A DNA stretch of 64,000 nt, taken from assembly GCF_047556435.1 (NCBI RefSeq), contig NZ_CP180210.1, forward strand, positions 1,736,001 to 1,800,000, given 5' to 3'. A program made the position numbers and the translations under genes. This DNA is from Alteromonas sp047556435 (lineage in GTDB: Bacteria > Pseudomonadota > Gammaproteobacteria > Enterobacterales > Alteromonadaceae). A model generated the notes under the pieces. The model saw nothing but the letters and a program-made list of their open reading frames with translations, had not been told where the DNA came from and searched no databases. This document shows positions 1 through 8,386 of this stretch, one piece after another (the stretch's first letter is position 1; the number at the start of each line of letters is the position of its first letter).

Positions 1-69
1 AGTGCCTAATATCTAACCCGTAAGGGCTAAAAAGCGCACTAATTGTTGTGCAATTAACCAGTTTCAGCA

Positions 70-939
70 CTACTTCGCTGTGATTTCCTCGACACTTGTC
101 TGGTAATAACAAACGTCAATTGTCCGTGGTGTGAGCGACTTGTCATGAAAAAACGGGTTATCCAGATTGCGGGCATTTGCCAGCTTTTGCTGATAATCGG
201 GATGAGTGGCGGTCTGAATACGGAAAGTGCGTTGCTTTTCCGCAGGCAGCTGGGTGCCTAACCGTACAGAAATGATGCGACTTGGCGTATCAGGCGCATT
301 GATGATACCCCCTTTTTCACGCGCTCCCCGGGGTAAACGCTGAAGATGCTCCAGTCCCAGAAGCACACGTCCAATCACTGACATATTCTTGTCCAGATGC
401 CGTGGCGCTTGTCCGATAACCACGTAAAACTCTGTGGTAGCGGTATTTTTGTCTACGTCCCGGGCAAACGCGACCGTACCAGGACAGTGTGTGTGCCATA
501 TCTGATTATTGTTTTTGTCGATACCCACCGGCATTGCATTGAGATACCCGGTAGCAGGAGCATGGGGCGCCTCGGGTTCGACGACGACAGTTTTTTTCGG
601 GATAGGGGAGCGATGAAACTCTGCTTTCAGCGGCGAGGCGAGTGCAAAGGGCTGATTCTCTTCATTACTGCCACCTTGTGCTACGAAGCCTTCAATAACG
701 CGATAAAAATATTTGCCATCATAGAAACCTTCTTCCACCAAATCACTAAAGCGTTCTTTGTGGGTGGGCGCAGTGTCTCCTGAAAGCAGTATTACCACTT
801 CACCGGTGTGCGTCTTCAGATAAACCAGATTTTTAGCTTCGGGGGTAAACCAGTAAGTAGTGTCGAAATCGTTCGAAAAAGCTGGCAAAGACATAAATAA
901 CGACAACAATCCTGTGACCAGGTAAACCATGTACTTCAC
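70..939 (-). CDS. Exported cyclophilin-type peptidyl-prolyl isomerase
   Basis: Cyclophilin-family isomerases catalyse cis-trans isomerisation of X-Pro bonds. The N-terminus (MKYMVYLVTGLLSLFMSLPAFS) looks like a Sec signal peptide cleaved near residue 22, so the protein should act in the periplasm. The cyclophilin signature follows: FYDGKYFYRVIEGFVAQGG around residues 73-91, then GTVAFARD and a conserved EFYVVIG strand. At 289 residues it is longer than a minimal cyclophilin because of loops and a C-terminal extension. The start is taken as the GTG at 939, which has AAGG upstream; an ATG three codons in is too far from that site. A 73-codon ORF ends 19 bases upstream and may be co-transcribed. 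Family assignment is firm; the substrate is unknown. Confidence 0.88.
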   Translation of the reverse strand: MKYMVYLVTGLLSLFMSLPAFSNDFDTTYWFTPEAKNLVYLKTHTGEVVILLSGDTAPTHKERFSDLVEEGFYDGKYFYRVIEGFVAQGGSNEENQPFALASPLKAEFHRSPIPKKTVVVEPEAPHAPATGYLNAMPVGIDKNNNQIWHTHCPGTVAFARDVDKNTATTEFYVVIGQAPRHLDKNMSVIGRVLLGLEHLQRLPRGAREKGGIINAPDTPSRIISVRLGTQLPAEKQRTFRIQTATHPDYQQKLANARNLDNPFFHDKSLTPRTIDVCYYQTSVEEITAK

Positions 940-958
940 GTTTTTTTACCTTAAAAAA

Positions 959-1180
959 TTAAAAATGTGGGGTAGAACGGTATGAAAAATCTTTTCGCTT
1001 CTTTAATAACCCGCAGGAAGTGAGGTTAACCACATTGTATTTCGCGGTTTCGTCTCTTTTTTCTTCGAGTTTTGGGACGAGATCTACGACATTGTCACCT
1101 TGTGCAACCGCTAGGGTAACGCGTGCCCGCAGGCGTTGGTTACGGCGTCTCTGTAAATAATTGAACAACATACGCAGCAT
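959..1180 (-). CDS. Small basic hypothetical protein
   Basis: This is a 73-residue ORF with an Arg-rich N-terminus (LQRRRNQRLRARV) and a basic C-terminus. I recognise no domain. Support for it being real is a good ribosome binding site (AAAGG, seven bases before the ATG), its codirection with the exported isomerase gene 19 bases downstream, and the absence of any competing ORF. It has no signal peptide or membrane segment. The single Cys and basic character suggest a small cytoplasmic, possibly nucleic-acid-binding protein, but that is only a guess. Confidence 0.45.
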   Translation of the reverse strand: MLRMLFNYLQRRRNQRLRARVTLAVAQGDNVVDLVPKLEEKRDETAKYNVVNLTSCGLLKKRKDFSYRSTPHF

Positions 1181-1381
1181 AACAGTACCTTTGTTGTGTC
1201 GGTATGAATTTTATTCTGGCGCATCTTGTCCTTACACGCAAAGGCATTTGATATGGTCCAATCACCATAGTCATATCCCCGTTTCCCATTTTTGCCTGTG
1301 TAAAGGCAACCTCGTCGGCTGGATGTTAATGTGACGTGAATGTGTGGAAACCGGAGCTGGGTCCTGCTTACTTGGAAATAA

Positions 1382-1416
1382 AAAGGCCCTGCAGGTGATA
1401 CCTTGCAGGGCCTTTA
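1382..1416 (-). terminator. Rho-independent terminator after ychF
   Basis: An 11-bp GC-rich stem (AAAGGCCCTGC pairing with GCAGGGCCTTT) is followed, reading on the minus strand, by a TTTTTATTT run. It begins about 18 bases beyond the ychF stop, so it should end the rplY-pth-ychF transcript. Confidence 0.85.
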
Positions 1417-1433
1417 AATATAGTAAGTGGCGC

Positions 1434-2525
1434 TTACACGTTAAAACGGAAGTGAATCACGTCACCGTCTTTCACGATGTATTCTTTGCCTTCCAGGCGC
1501 CATTTACCGGCATCCTTCGCACCGGATTCACCGTTGTACTGGATGTAGTCGTCATAGCTGACGATCTCAGCACGGATGAAGCCTTTTTCGAAATCAGTGT
1601 GGATCTTACCGGCCGCCTGCGGCGCAGTAGAGCCTTCTGGGAAGGTCCAGGCACGAACTTCTTTTACACCAGCAGTAAAATAGGTTTGCAGAGTCAGCAG
1701 GTTGTAACCGGCACGTATTACGCGGTTAAGTCCAGGCTCTTCTAAGCCCATGTCCTGCATGAACTCATCACGCTCATCGTCATCAAGTTCCGCAATTTCT
1801 GATTCGATCGCGGCACAAACCGCAACCACGACGGCGTCTTCGCCCTCTGCAATGGCTCTGACCTTATCCAGATACGGATTATTTTCAAAACCGTCTTCGT
1901 TCACGTTGGCAATATACATAGTTGGCTTCAGCGTCAGCATGTTCATGTAGCTAATCGCAGCAAGCTCTTCTTTGCTCAACGCCAAAGAACGCAGCAACAG
2001 ACCTTCGTCCAGGTGCGGTTTGATCTTTTCCAGTACTTTTAATTCAAACTTAGCTTCTGAGTCGCCGCCTTTAGCGCGCTTACCCACGCGGATAAGGGCT
2101 TTCTCAGTGGTCTCTAAATCGGCCAGCGCCAGTTCGGTATTGATAACGTCGATATCGTCCTCCGGGCTGACTTTGCCGGCAACGTGCACGATGTTGTCAT
2201 TGTCGAAGCAGCGAACGACATGACCAATGGCGTCAGTTTCGCGGATATTAGCCAAAAACTTGTTACCCAGGCCTTCACCTTTGGATGCGCCTTCAACCAG
2301 ACCGGCAATGTCCACAAATTCCATGGTGGTGGGTATTACACGCTGGGGCTTAACAATGGCCGCCAGTTTGTCCAGGCGCAAATCCGGAACCGGTACCACA
2401 CCTGTATTGGGCTCGATAGTACAGAAAGGGAAGTTTGCCGCTTCGATGCCAGCTTTGGTAAGTGCATTAAAAAGCGTCGATTTACCGACATTCGGCAGGC
2501 CGACAATACCACATTTAAAACCCAT
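1434..2525 (-). CDS. ychF: Redox-regulated ATPase YchF (Obg family)
   Basis: YchF (OLA1 family) is a ribosome-associated P-loop ATPase. The Walker A/G1 motif GLPNVGKST is at residues 9-17 and a DIAGLVEGASKGEG G3 region lies near 73-86. The usual NKxD base-specificity motif is replaced by NVNE, the change that gives this family ATP rather than GTP preference. A coiled region and a C-terminal TGS domain (FTAGVKEVRAWTF onward) complete the 363-residue family length. It is the last gene of the rplY-pth-ychF group, 32 bases after pth, and is followed by a terminator. Confidence 0.97.
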   Translation of the reverse strand: MGFKCGIVGLPNVGKSTLFNALTKAGIEAANFPFCTIEPNTGVVPVPDLRLDKLAAIVKPQRVIPTTMEFVDIAGLVEGASKGEGLGNKFLANIRETDAIGHVVRCFDNDNIVHVAGKVSPEDDIDVINTELALADLETTEKALIRVGKRAKGGDSEAKFELKVLEKIKPHLDEGLLLRSLALSKEELAAISYMNMLTLKPTMYIANVNEDGFENNPYLDKVRAIAEGEDAVVVAVCAAIESEIAELDDDERDEFMQDMGLEEPGLNRVIRAGYNLLTLQTYFTAGVKEVRAWTFPEGSTAPQAAGKIHTDFEKGFIRAEIVSYDDYIQYNGESGAKDAGKWRLEGKEYIVKDGDVIHFRFNV

Positions 2526-2557
2526 GATGATGAAACCTTGTACGCTGTTTGGTGGAA

Positions 2558-3145
2558 TCAGGCCTCGGCTTTAAAAGCGTGCAGCCGGTTTTGTGCTTGC
2601 TTGAGATCGTTTTTAAACAGGATTTCGGTGCATCTGACCGCTTCGTCAATCGCGTCTTCCATGGCCTGTTTTTCCGACGGGGAGGGCTTGCCTAAAACAT
2701 GCCCCGTCACTTTGCTCTTATGGCCCGGGTGTCCGATGCCAATGCGCAAGCGCAGAAAATTCTTGTTGTTGCCCAGTTTCGACACAATATCCCTTACGCC
2801 ATTCTGACTGGAACTTCCGCCCAGTTTGAATTTGGCGACACCCGGCGGTAAATCCAACTCATCGAATGCAACCAGCATCTGTTCTGGTTCAATACGATAA
2901 AAGTTTGCCATGGCCGCAACAGCCTGACCACTTTTATTCATGAACGTTGTTGGATAAAGCAAACGGACATCCTGGCCAGCGATAGTAATGCGCGCTGTTT
3001 TACCAAAGAATTTGCTTTCAGGTTTTAGCGGGGTGTTATAGGCGTCGGCTAGTTGGTTAAGATACCATTCACCGGCATTGTGTCGGGTGGGGTCATATTC
3101 GGGGCCCGGATTACCCAGGCCCACGATAAGGCGGATATCAGCCAA
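2558..3145 (-). CDS. pth: Peptidyl-tRNA hydrolase
   Basis: Pth hydrolyses the ester bond of peptidyl-tRNAs that fall off ribosomes and so recycles tRNA. The family signature GLGNPGPEYDPTRHNAGEW is at residues 9-27 and includes the catalytic His of TRHNAG. The FMNKSG segment and the HPGHKSKVTGHVL region that contact tRNA are also present. The 195-residue length is normal. The gene starts five bases after the rplY stop and precedes ychF, a very common gammaproteobacterial order. Confidence 0.97.
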   Translation of the reverse strand: MADIRLIVGLGNPGPEYDPTRHNAGEWYLNQLADAYNTPLKPESKFFGKTARITIAGQDVRLLYPTTFMNKSGQAVAAMANFYRIEPEQMLVAFDELDLPPGVAKFKLGGSSSQNGVRDIVSKLGNNKNFLRLRIGIGHPGHKSKVTGHVLGKPSPSEKQAMEDAIDEAVRCTEILFKNDLKQAQNRLHAFKAEA

Positions 3146-3150
3146 GCTGA

Positions 3151-3834
3151 TTATTCCTTGTCGCCTTCTTCTTTCTTCGCTTCTTCAGCTTCTTTCTCAG
3201 CTTTCGCTGCCGCTGCTTCTGCTTCTTCTGCATCGATTACAGGCGTCTTCGGCGCAGGCTTAACAGTCACAACCGCCAGGTCGTGAGTCTCGTCTTCTTT
3301 CGCCAGTTCTACAGAAGTGATACCTGCAGGCAGAGTGATGTCTGACAGGTGAACGGTTTGACCCATTTCCACGCCAGCCATGTCTACTTCGATGTACTCA
3401 GGAAGATCTTTAGGCAGACACGTGATTTCGATTTCGTTTACGTGGTGCTCAGCGATACCACCGTCATTCTTAACGGCTGCACACTTGTCTTCGTTGATGA
3501 AGTGCAGAGGTACGTTAGTGTGTAGCTCTTCGCCCGCGATTACACGCTGAAAATCAATGTGAGTGATTTTCGGCTTGAACGGGTGACGCTGCATGTCTTT
3601 TACCAGCGCTTCTACTTTCTTACCTTCAATGTTCAGAGTAAGAACGTGTGAGTAGAATGCTTCGTAATCTGCAGAGTTGTTGATCTTGTTGTGATCAAAA
3701 GTCAGTGCTACCGGGGCTTCGTCGCCACCGTACAGGATACCAGGTACTTTGTCTTCACGACGCAGGCGGCGGCTCGCACCTTTCCCCATGTCAGTACGGA
3801 CAGTGGCATCCAAAAGATAAATTGATCCAGCCAT
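3151..3834 (-). CDS. rplY: 50S ribosomal protein L25, long Ctc-type
   Basis: L25 binds 5S rRNA in the large ribosomal subunit. An N-terminal L25 domain (about 1-95, with RREDKVPGILYGG) is followed by the Ctc C-terminal beta domain (about 100-190). The last 30 residues form an Ala/Glu/Lys-rich tail. This makes it the 227-residue long form rather than the 94-residue E. coli form. The ATG at 3834 is preferred because GGAGA lies seven bases upstream; a TTG four codons earlier falls inside that site. It is co-directional with pth and ychF. Confidence 0.95.
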   Translation of the reverse strand: MAGSIYLLDATVRTDMGKGASRRLRREDKVPGILYGGDEAPVALTFDHNKINNSADYEAFYSHVLTLNIEGKKVEALVKDMQRHPFKPKITHIDFQRVIAGEELHTNVPLHFINEDKCAAVKNDGGIAEHHVNEIEITCLPKDLPEYIEVDMAGVEMGQTVHLSDITLPAGITSVELAKEDETHDLAVVTVKPAPKTPVIDAEEAEAAAAKAEKEAEEAKKEEGDKE

Positions 3835-3949
3835 TGCTGTCTCCAAAAAGTTAAAAAGTTAAACACTGTGAATCTTCGCGACCAAAAATCCACTCTTACA
3901 CTGTATTGCAATCGGCAAAAACAGCGACCCCGAATTTCAAGGGCGGCGA

Positions 3950-3978
3950 ATTCTACCACCACCTAACGCAAGATACAA
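3950..3978 (-). promoter_or_regulatory. Candidate sigma-70 promoter for rplY-pth-ychF
   Basis: On the minus strand a TTGTAT -35 (3973-3978) and a TAGAAT -10 (3950-3955) are separated by 17 bp, about 115 bases before the rplY start. A local promoter fits with rplY being cut off from prs by an inserted block. The remaining sequence between rplY and the divergent gene at 4192 shows no other clear feature. Confidence 0.5.
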
Positions 3979-4191
3979 ACGCCATTTGCTGGCTTTTACT
4001 CAGTCCCCAACGGAATGTCATTTGTCGGAGTAACTCCGGTATTTATCGGACGGTTCCTGTATAAATTGTCACCACACAGTATAGTGAAATGGCGTATGCG
4101 CGATTGCATACCACGATAACAATAATGTACAGGCTGTACGTCAGCGTAAACGACAACGTCGGCTATCTGTCGTCAGCCCCAGGGAGTAACT

Positions 4192-5577
4192 ATGAAACTA
4201 CGCACGCTATTGTCGATGAGCCTGTTGGTCTTATCGACGTCTGCTGTTGCAGAGAAAACCGCGCTGGTCGGTGGCCGACTGATAGATGGCTTTGGTCATC
4301 AGCCTATCGCAGACAGTGTCATTCTGATTGAGGATGGCGTTATCCAGGAAGTAGGAACGCAGGGCGCGTTAGCTGTGCCTGATGATTACACGGTAGTCAG
4401 TACCGAGGGGATGGATCTCTTGCCAGGCTTGTGGGAAAACCACGCCCACTTGATGTTAAACGGCCACGCTGATTACAAACACTGGGATGTGGCATATGTG
4501 GACAGACTGGGAGATGAAATCATGCCTTCCAGCGCCGTTCAGCTATTGCTTGCTGGCATTACCAGTACCCGCGATCTAGGGGCTCCATTAAAAGAATCGG
4601 TAGAGCTAAAACAAGCTATTGAAGAAGGGACGTTACCGGGTCCTAATGTTTATATTTCAGGGCCATTCCTGCAGGCGGAAGCGTATCCGGGCACCGAGAA
4701 TTTTCGCTGGGGGGTAAAAACAGAGCGTGAGGCAGTAAATAAGGTAAATCAGCTCGCTGATGCAGGCGTAGATATTATTAAATTGATCGACCACGACAAA
4801 ATGCCGCTTAACGTGGCAAAGAAAGTCGTTGAGCAGGCGCACAAGCGAGACTTGATTGTGGTGGGCCATTCGCATCGCCCGAATGAAATCAGAGTCGGTC
4901 TGGAGATTGGCATTGACAACTTCGAGCATACTGGCCTTACGACCGCACCGGAATTTCCCGCTGACGTAGTGGAAAAGCTGAAAGAGCGCACCGCAACCGG
5001 ACGTGTTGCCGGTGGCCCGCTTTACTGGACACCAACGATTGAAGGGCTGTGGAATTACGATAAAACCGTAGCCAATCCGGAAAAGCTGGATGCCACCTGT
5101 TGGCACCGTGGTTTGAAAGACGACACCATTGAAGATATTAAAGGTTCAATACAGGCGCCGGGGCAACTGGAATATACCCAGTTAACACCGCTTCGCAAGC
5201 CCACGCTGAAGCGTAAGTTTCAACAATTAAAAGATGCCGGTGTCGTCCTTTTGGTTGGCACTGATAGCGGTATCCCCATGAAGTTTCATTGCCAGAGCAC
5301 CTGGAATGAGCTTGCCGTTTGGGTAGATGAAATGGGAATGACGCCAATGGACACTATCCGTGCTGCCACCTACTGGCCTGCGGTTATGATGGGCGTGCAG
5401 GATAAGTTCGGTACTGTGAGTAAGGGAAAAACCGCGGATATTATCGGTGTGCACGGTGATGTGCTGCGCTATATCAACCTGCTTCAGGATGTCGATTTCG
5501 TGATGAAAGGCGGCAAACTATACAAGCAGGATGGCAATGTCATTGAATCGGCATTACCCGAGTCTATGCGCATGTAG
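4192..5577 (+). CDS. Exported amidohydrolase, imidazolonepropionase-like
   Basis: This is a metal-dependent amidohydrolase with a typical signal peptide (MKLRTLLSMSLLVLSTSAVA, about 20 residues), so it is probably periplasmic. It has the N-terminal beta-sandwich strand, then the HxH metal motif (ENHAHLML), later His residues in VVGHSHRP and NFEHTGL, and the catalytic Asp in LLVGTDSGIP. The ADIIGVHGDVL segment near the C-terminus is typical of the family. A GGGAG site precedes the ATG. It faces away from rplY and toward the RlpA-like gene, so it is its own unit. Substrate is unknown: relatives include prolidase-like and cyclic imidase enzymes. Confidence 0.85.
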   Translation: MKLRTLLSMSLLVLSTSAVAEKTALVGGRLIDGFGHQPIADSVILIEDGVIQEVGTQGALAVPDDYTVVSTEGMDLLPGLWENHAHLMLNGHADYKHWDVAYVDRLGDEIMPSSAVQLLLAGITSTRDLGAPLKESVELKQAIEEGTLPGPNVYISGPFLQAEAYPGTENFRWGVKTEREAVNKVNQLADAGVDIIKLIDHDKMPLNVAKKVVEQAHKRDLIVVGHSHRPNEIRVGLEIGIDNFEHTGLTTAPEFPADVVEKLKERTATGRVAGGPLYWTPTIEGLWNYDKTVANPEKLDATCWHRGLKDDTIEDIKGSIQAPGQLEYTQLTPLRKPTLKRKFQQLKDAGVVLLVGTDSGIPMKFHCQSTWNELAVWVDEMGMTPMDTIRAATYWPAVMMGVQDKFGTVSKGKTADIIGVHGDVLRYINLLQDVDFVMKGGKLYKQDGNVIESALPESMRM

Positions 5578-5585
5578 CTTTTTAA

Positions 5586-5619
5586 GGCAGGTGAACCGTC
5601 ACGTTTTTTATCACCTGCC
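5586..5619. terminator. Hairpin between convergent genes
   Basis: A perfect 9-bp stem (GGCAGGTGA pairing with TCACCTGCC) with a 16-base loop lies between the amidohydrolase stop and the convergent RlpA-like gene. There is no T-tract directly after the stem on either strand, although the loop holds a T6 run. It may act as a weak bidirectional terminator. Confidence 0.4.
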
Positions 5620-5635
5620 ACTCATCACTTATTCG

Positions 5636-6031
5636 CTATGGTAAAACGGTAATACGAACCTTAATAATACCCGCATCGGTATCGGCAATATCACTGAATG
5701 CCGAGCGGGATAAATCGATAATACGTCCCTGTACAAAGGGGCCACGGTCATTAATTTTCACGGTTGTACTTTTATTGTTTGCCAGATTAGTCACTTTTAC
5801 TTTGGTACCAAAAGGCAGTGTGCGGTGGGCTGCGGTACTGGACAGGTGATTGTATCGCTCACCACTGGCAGTGGTACTAAACTGGTAGGACATCGCGTAA
5901 AAAGACGCTTCACCTACCTCGGTAAAACCGACGTCCTGAGGCCGCGAGCGCTCGGGGACCGAGCTACATCCGGACACAATGAAAAACACTGCCAGACAAA
6001 GAAAAGCCGGGCGAAGTGGTAAAAACGACAT
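5636..6031 (-). CDS. RlpA-like septal/lytic lipoprotein (double-psi beta barrel)
   Basis: RlpA-family lipoproteins carry a double-psi beta-barrel domain; characterised members are lytic transglycosylases acting on peptidoglycan. From the ATG at 6031 (AGGAAG upstream) there is a lipoprotein signal ending FFIVSGCSS. The domain follows with GEASFYAMSYQFSTTASGERY, AHRTLPFGTKVKVTN and KINDRGPFVQGRIIDLSRSAF, including the conserved NDRGPF...DLS motif. There is no C-terminal SPOR domain, so this is a short family member (131 residues) and may not localise to the septum as classical RlpA does. A longer upstream reading would put 17 residues before the signal and is unlikely. Confidence 0.85.
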   Translation of the reverse strand: MSFLPLRPAFLCLAVFFIVSGCSSVPERSRPQDVGFTEVGEASFYAMSYQFSTTASGERYNHLSSTAAHRTLPFGTKVKVTNLANNKSTTVKINDRGPFVQGRIIDLSRSAFSDIADTDAGIIKVRITVLP

Positions 6032-6094
6032 GATCAGGCTTCCTGAAAAGTGCGGAGGGCGATACTTACCGCTCCCCCGCAAGCAGAAAAAACG

Positions 6095-6502
6095 TTAGTG
6101 GGTCGGATTGATCGGTTTTACCATCGCATCACTGATAATCTCTACATCAGCAACCTTAAACACGGTACCGAACATGGTGATTGTCATGACATCAGGCATA
6201 GGTTGCCCGGTAACTTTCACTACCAGACCATTCTGGTGATATTTTTTGTCCAGCCCTTGCAGGGTGTAGTGTTCGCCGCTCTCGGTAACCAGAGCGTAAA
6301 AGCCGCCTTCCATATCCTTGTAAACGATACTGCCGGTAATTGACTGACTTTTCTCCATCGCCTTTTCCTCCTTTATTTCGGTGGTTTCAACGGCACCTGA
6401 CTCTGGCTGCAGAGCGGTTGGGGCTGAGTCGGCTTGGTCATCTTCACCGCATGCGCTAAGTGCGAATGCTGCCAGTAAAACTGGCAAAATATTGTACTTC
6501 AT
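6095..6502 (-). CDS. Small lipoprotein of unknown function
   Basis: A 135-residue protein with a clear lipobox (MKYNILPVLLAAFALSAC), so the predicted mature N-terminus is Cys18 and the protein is membrane-anchored. An acidic low-complexity linker (EDDQADSAP) is followed by a compact domain of about 80 residues that looks beta-rich (SITGSIVYKDMEGGFYALVTESGEHYTLQG). That part resembles small OB-like beta barrels, but I cannot name a family. AGGGATC precedes the ATG. It lies 63 bases upstream of the RlpA-like gene on the same strand and may be co-transcribed. Confidence 0.7.
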   Translation of the reverse strand: MKYNILPVLLAAFALSACGEDDQADSAPTALQPESGAVETTEIKEEKAMEKSQSITGSIVYKDMEGGFYALVTESGEHYTLQGLDKKYHQNGLVVKVTGQPMPDVMTITMFGTVFKVADVEIISDAMVKPINPTH

Positions 6503-6750
6503 AGTGATCCCTTTACTTAGGCTTACCCTGAGGTAATTGCTTGGTTAGCATACAGTACTTTGAACGGGTAATACCAATTTATGACGCTACGTTAACATGT
6601 ACATTTATGTTTGCGACGTCCCACTGAGTCGAAATTGCATTTTTCTATTATCGTAAAAAATCAGGCGGCGGCAAACGGCAACGTTATTACAAATATATTG
6701 CCCAAAGGAAAGAGGCAGGTGTGAACGACAGTGCACTTTTATTGCTAATA
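6503..6750. other. Gene-free stretch left of the IS200 element
   Basis: About 250 bases between the small lipoprotein and the terminator hairpin. It is moderately AT-rich, with no credible ORF and no repeat that I could see. It should contain the promoter of the lipoprotein gene. Confidence 0.5.
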
Positions 6751-6751
6751 A

Positions 6752-6778
6752 AAAAGGCAGCAAAAATGCTGCCTTTTG
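6752..6778. terminator. Rho-independent terminator, bidirectional in form
   Basis: The stem GGCAGCA/TGCTGCC with an AAAA loop is flanked by A5 on the left and TTTTGTTTT on the right, so it can work on both strands. No gene ends immediately before it on the plus strand. It may be the original terminator of prs, now separated from that gene by the IS200 element. Confidence 0.75.
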
Positions 6779-6850
6779 TTTTCAGCCCTAAACCACCTAC
6801 TTCAGTAGGTGGTTATCATTCGTGGTAGGGCTTTGCCCGTATATCTACCC

Positions 6851-6900
6851 ATGTTAAATCTCCTTTTGATTTTTAGCGAAGTCAAAAAGGAAATTAACAT
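6851..6900 (+). promoter_or_regulatory. RNA hairpin sequestering the transposase start
   Basis: Bases 6851-6869 are complementary to 6882-6900 over about 18 pairs with two single-base bulges. The right arm contains the AAGGA ribosome binding site and the AT of the start codon. In mRNA this would hide the translation start. Such a repressing 5' hairpin is an established property of IS200. Confidence 0.8.
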
Positions 6901-7333
6901 GAGTAGATATGAGCAAGCATCGCATGTGTTTTGGCGATGTCAATATCACATAGTTTGGACGCCGAAGTATCGGTTTAGGATATTGAAGAATAAATTAGGC
7001 AAAGATGTTTACAGGTGTATTCACGTCTATTGTCAGCAACTCGATTGCATAGTAATGGAGTTGAATGTACAGATAGATCATGTTCATCTGGTTGTAAAAA
7101 TTCCTCCAAAGCTATCGATATCAAATTTGATGGGAGCTCTGAAAGGAAAAATAGCACTTAAGCTATTCAGCAAATATCCACATTTGAGAAAGAATAAAAT
7201 GTGGGGAAACCACTTCTGGCAGCGAGGTTACTTTGTTGATTCCGTGGGAGTAAACGAAGAAATTATAAGACGGTATGTCCGTCACCAGGAGAAGGTAGAG
7301 AGGCAAGAGCAAGCTCAACTCGCCCTTGACTAA
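6899..7333 (+). CDS. tnpA: IS200-type Y1 transposase
   Basis: Y1 HUH transposases cut and join single-stranded DNA at hairpin-marked ends. The protein opens with the family pattern CQYHIVWTPKYRFRIL, has the HUH metal motif as HVHLVV near residue 62, and ends with the catalytic Tyr in RRYVRHQE. The intermediate GYFVDSVGVN motif is also typical. The start is the ATG at 6899, with AAGGA eight bases upstream; the longer open frame from 6809 runs into the element's left-end hairpin. At 144 residues it is full length and appears intact. Confidence 0.93.
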   Translation: MSRYEQASHVFWRCQYHIVWTPKYRFRILKNKLGKDVYRCIHVYCQQLDCIVMELNVQIDHVHLVVKIPPKLSISNLMGALKGKIALKLFSKYPHLRKNKMWGNHFWQRGYFVDSVGVNEEIIRRYVRHQEKVERQEQAQLALD

Positions 7334-7407
7334 AAGGCCCCCTTCAAGGGGGTTAACGCAAAGCCACCTTCTTTAGAAGGTGGATTCTTTACTTTATATA
7401 GATACGA

Positions 7408-8355
7408 TTAATATTCAAACATCGCCGAAATGGACTCTTCGTTGCTGATGCGTCGAATGGTCTCTGCCAGCATTTCAGACAGGGTAAGCTGCTTCACTTT
7501 ACCGGTGCCTTTCATTTCCGCGCTAAGCGGAATCGAGTCGGTTACGATAATTTCATCAATCATGGATTCTTTCAGGTTATTCACCGCGTTACCGGAAAAA
7601 ATCGCATGGGTAGCGTAGGCATACACATTACGTGCGCCATGGGCTTTTAATGCTTCTGCCGCTTTTGCCAGCGTACCGCCGGTATCAATCATGTCATCCA
7701 CGATAATACAGTCGCGATCTTTAACATCACCAATGATATTCATCACCTGGGCCACATTGGCTTTCGGACGACGCTTATCGATGATGGCTAGGTCAGCATC
7801 GTTCAGCAGCTTTGCCGTTGCACGGGCACGAACCACACCGCCAATATCTGGCGATACCACAACCGGGTCTGCGAAATCACGGCGAACCATGTCAGCCAGA
7901 AGGATAGGCGTACCGAAGGCGTTATCTACCGGCACATCAAAGAAGCCCTGAATCTGTTCGGCGTGCAAATCGATGGTCAGTACGCGGTCAACACCAACGT
8001 TAGACAGAAAGTCAGCGACGACTTTCGCGGTAATGGGAACACGCGCTGAGCGTACACGTCTGTCCTGACGGGCGTAGCCAAAATAAGGAATTACCGCAGT
8101 AATTCGACCTGCCGATGCACGACGCAGAGCGTCGATCATCACAATCAGCTCCATCAGATTGTCGTTAGTAGGTGCGCATGTGGACTGGATAATAAAAACG
8201 TCCGAACCACGGACGTTTTCATGAATTTCGACGCTGATTTCACCGTCACTGAAGCGACCGACGCTGGCGTTTCCAAGTTTGGTGTAGAGGCGATCGGCGA
8301 CTTTCTGGGCAAGTTCTGGTACGGCGTTACCTGCAAAGAGCTTCATATCTGGCAC
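7408..8355 (-). CDS. prs: Ribose-phosphate pyrophosphokinase
   Basis: Prs makes PRPP from ribose-5-phosphate and ATP, feeding nucleotide, His and Trp synthesis. The 315-residue product starting at GTG 8355 (VPDMKLFAGNA) matches family length and has a GAGGAA site upstream. A longer frame would read through the neighbouring tRNA. Key features are the ATP loop YFGYARQDRR, the PRPP-binding VDDMIDTGGT and the C-terminal RISNEESISAMFEY. tRNA-Gln and ispE lie upstream. Downstream, the usual neighbour rplY is about 3.6 kb away, beyond the IS200 element and three accessory genes. Confidence 0.97.
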   Translation of the reverse strand: MPDMKLFAGNAVPELAQKVADRLYTKLGNASVGRFSDGEISVEIHENVRGSDVFIIQSTCAPTNDNLMELIVMIDALRRASAGRITAVIPYFGYARQDRRVRSARVPITAKVVADFLSNVGVDRVLTIDLHAEQIQGFFDVPVDNAFGTPILLADMVRRDFADPVVVSPDIGGVVRARATAKLLNDADLAIIDKRRPKANVAQVMNIIGDVKDRDCIIVDDMIDTGGTLAKAAEALKAHGARNVYAYATHAIFSGNAVNNLKESMIDEIIVTDSIPLSAEMKGTGKVKQLTLSEMLAETIRRISNEESISAMFEY

Positions 8356-8386
8356 AAGTGTTTCCTCAGTGCATTGATAAAAGAGG

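Larger units (their letters stand above)
6784..7390 (+). mobile_element. IS200-type insertion sequence (IS200/IS605 family)
   Basis: A short element of about 600 bp carrying only a Y1 transposase gene. The left end has a 10-bp hairpin (6791-6814), capped outside by a 7-bp stem (AGCCCTA 6784-6790 with TAGGGCT 6826-6832). The right end has a matching hairpin at 7364-7383. Both hairpins share the form CCACCT(A/T)C, four-base loop, G(T/A)AGGTGG, as expected for subterminal palindromes recognised by this transposase class. A further GC hairpin (7340-7354) follows the ORF and may stop its transcript. Exact cleavage sites cannot be fixed from one copy. There is no tnpB, as in IS200 itself. Confidence 0.85.

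Noticed and set aside
397..783. 128-codon plus-strand ORF antisense to the exported isomerase
   Set aside because: It lies fully inside a well-supported gene and has no domain or ribosome site.
1344..1745. 133-codon plus-strand ORF opposite ychF and its terminator
   Set aside because: It runs across the terminator hairpin and the conserved ychF C-terminus, so it is a shadow frame.
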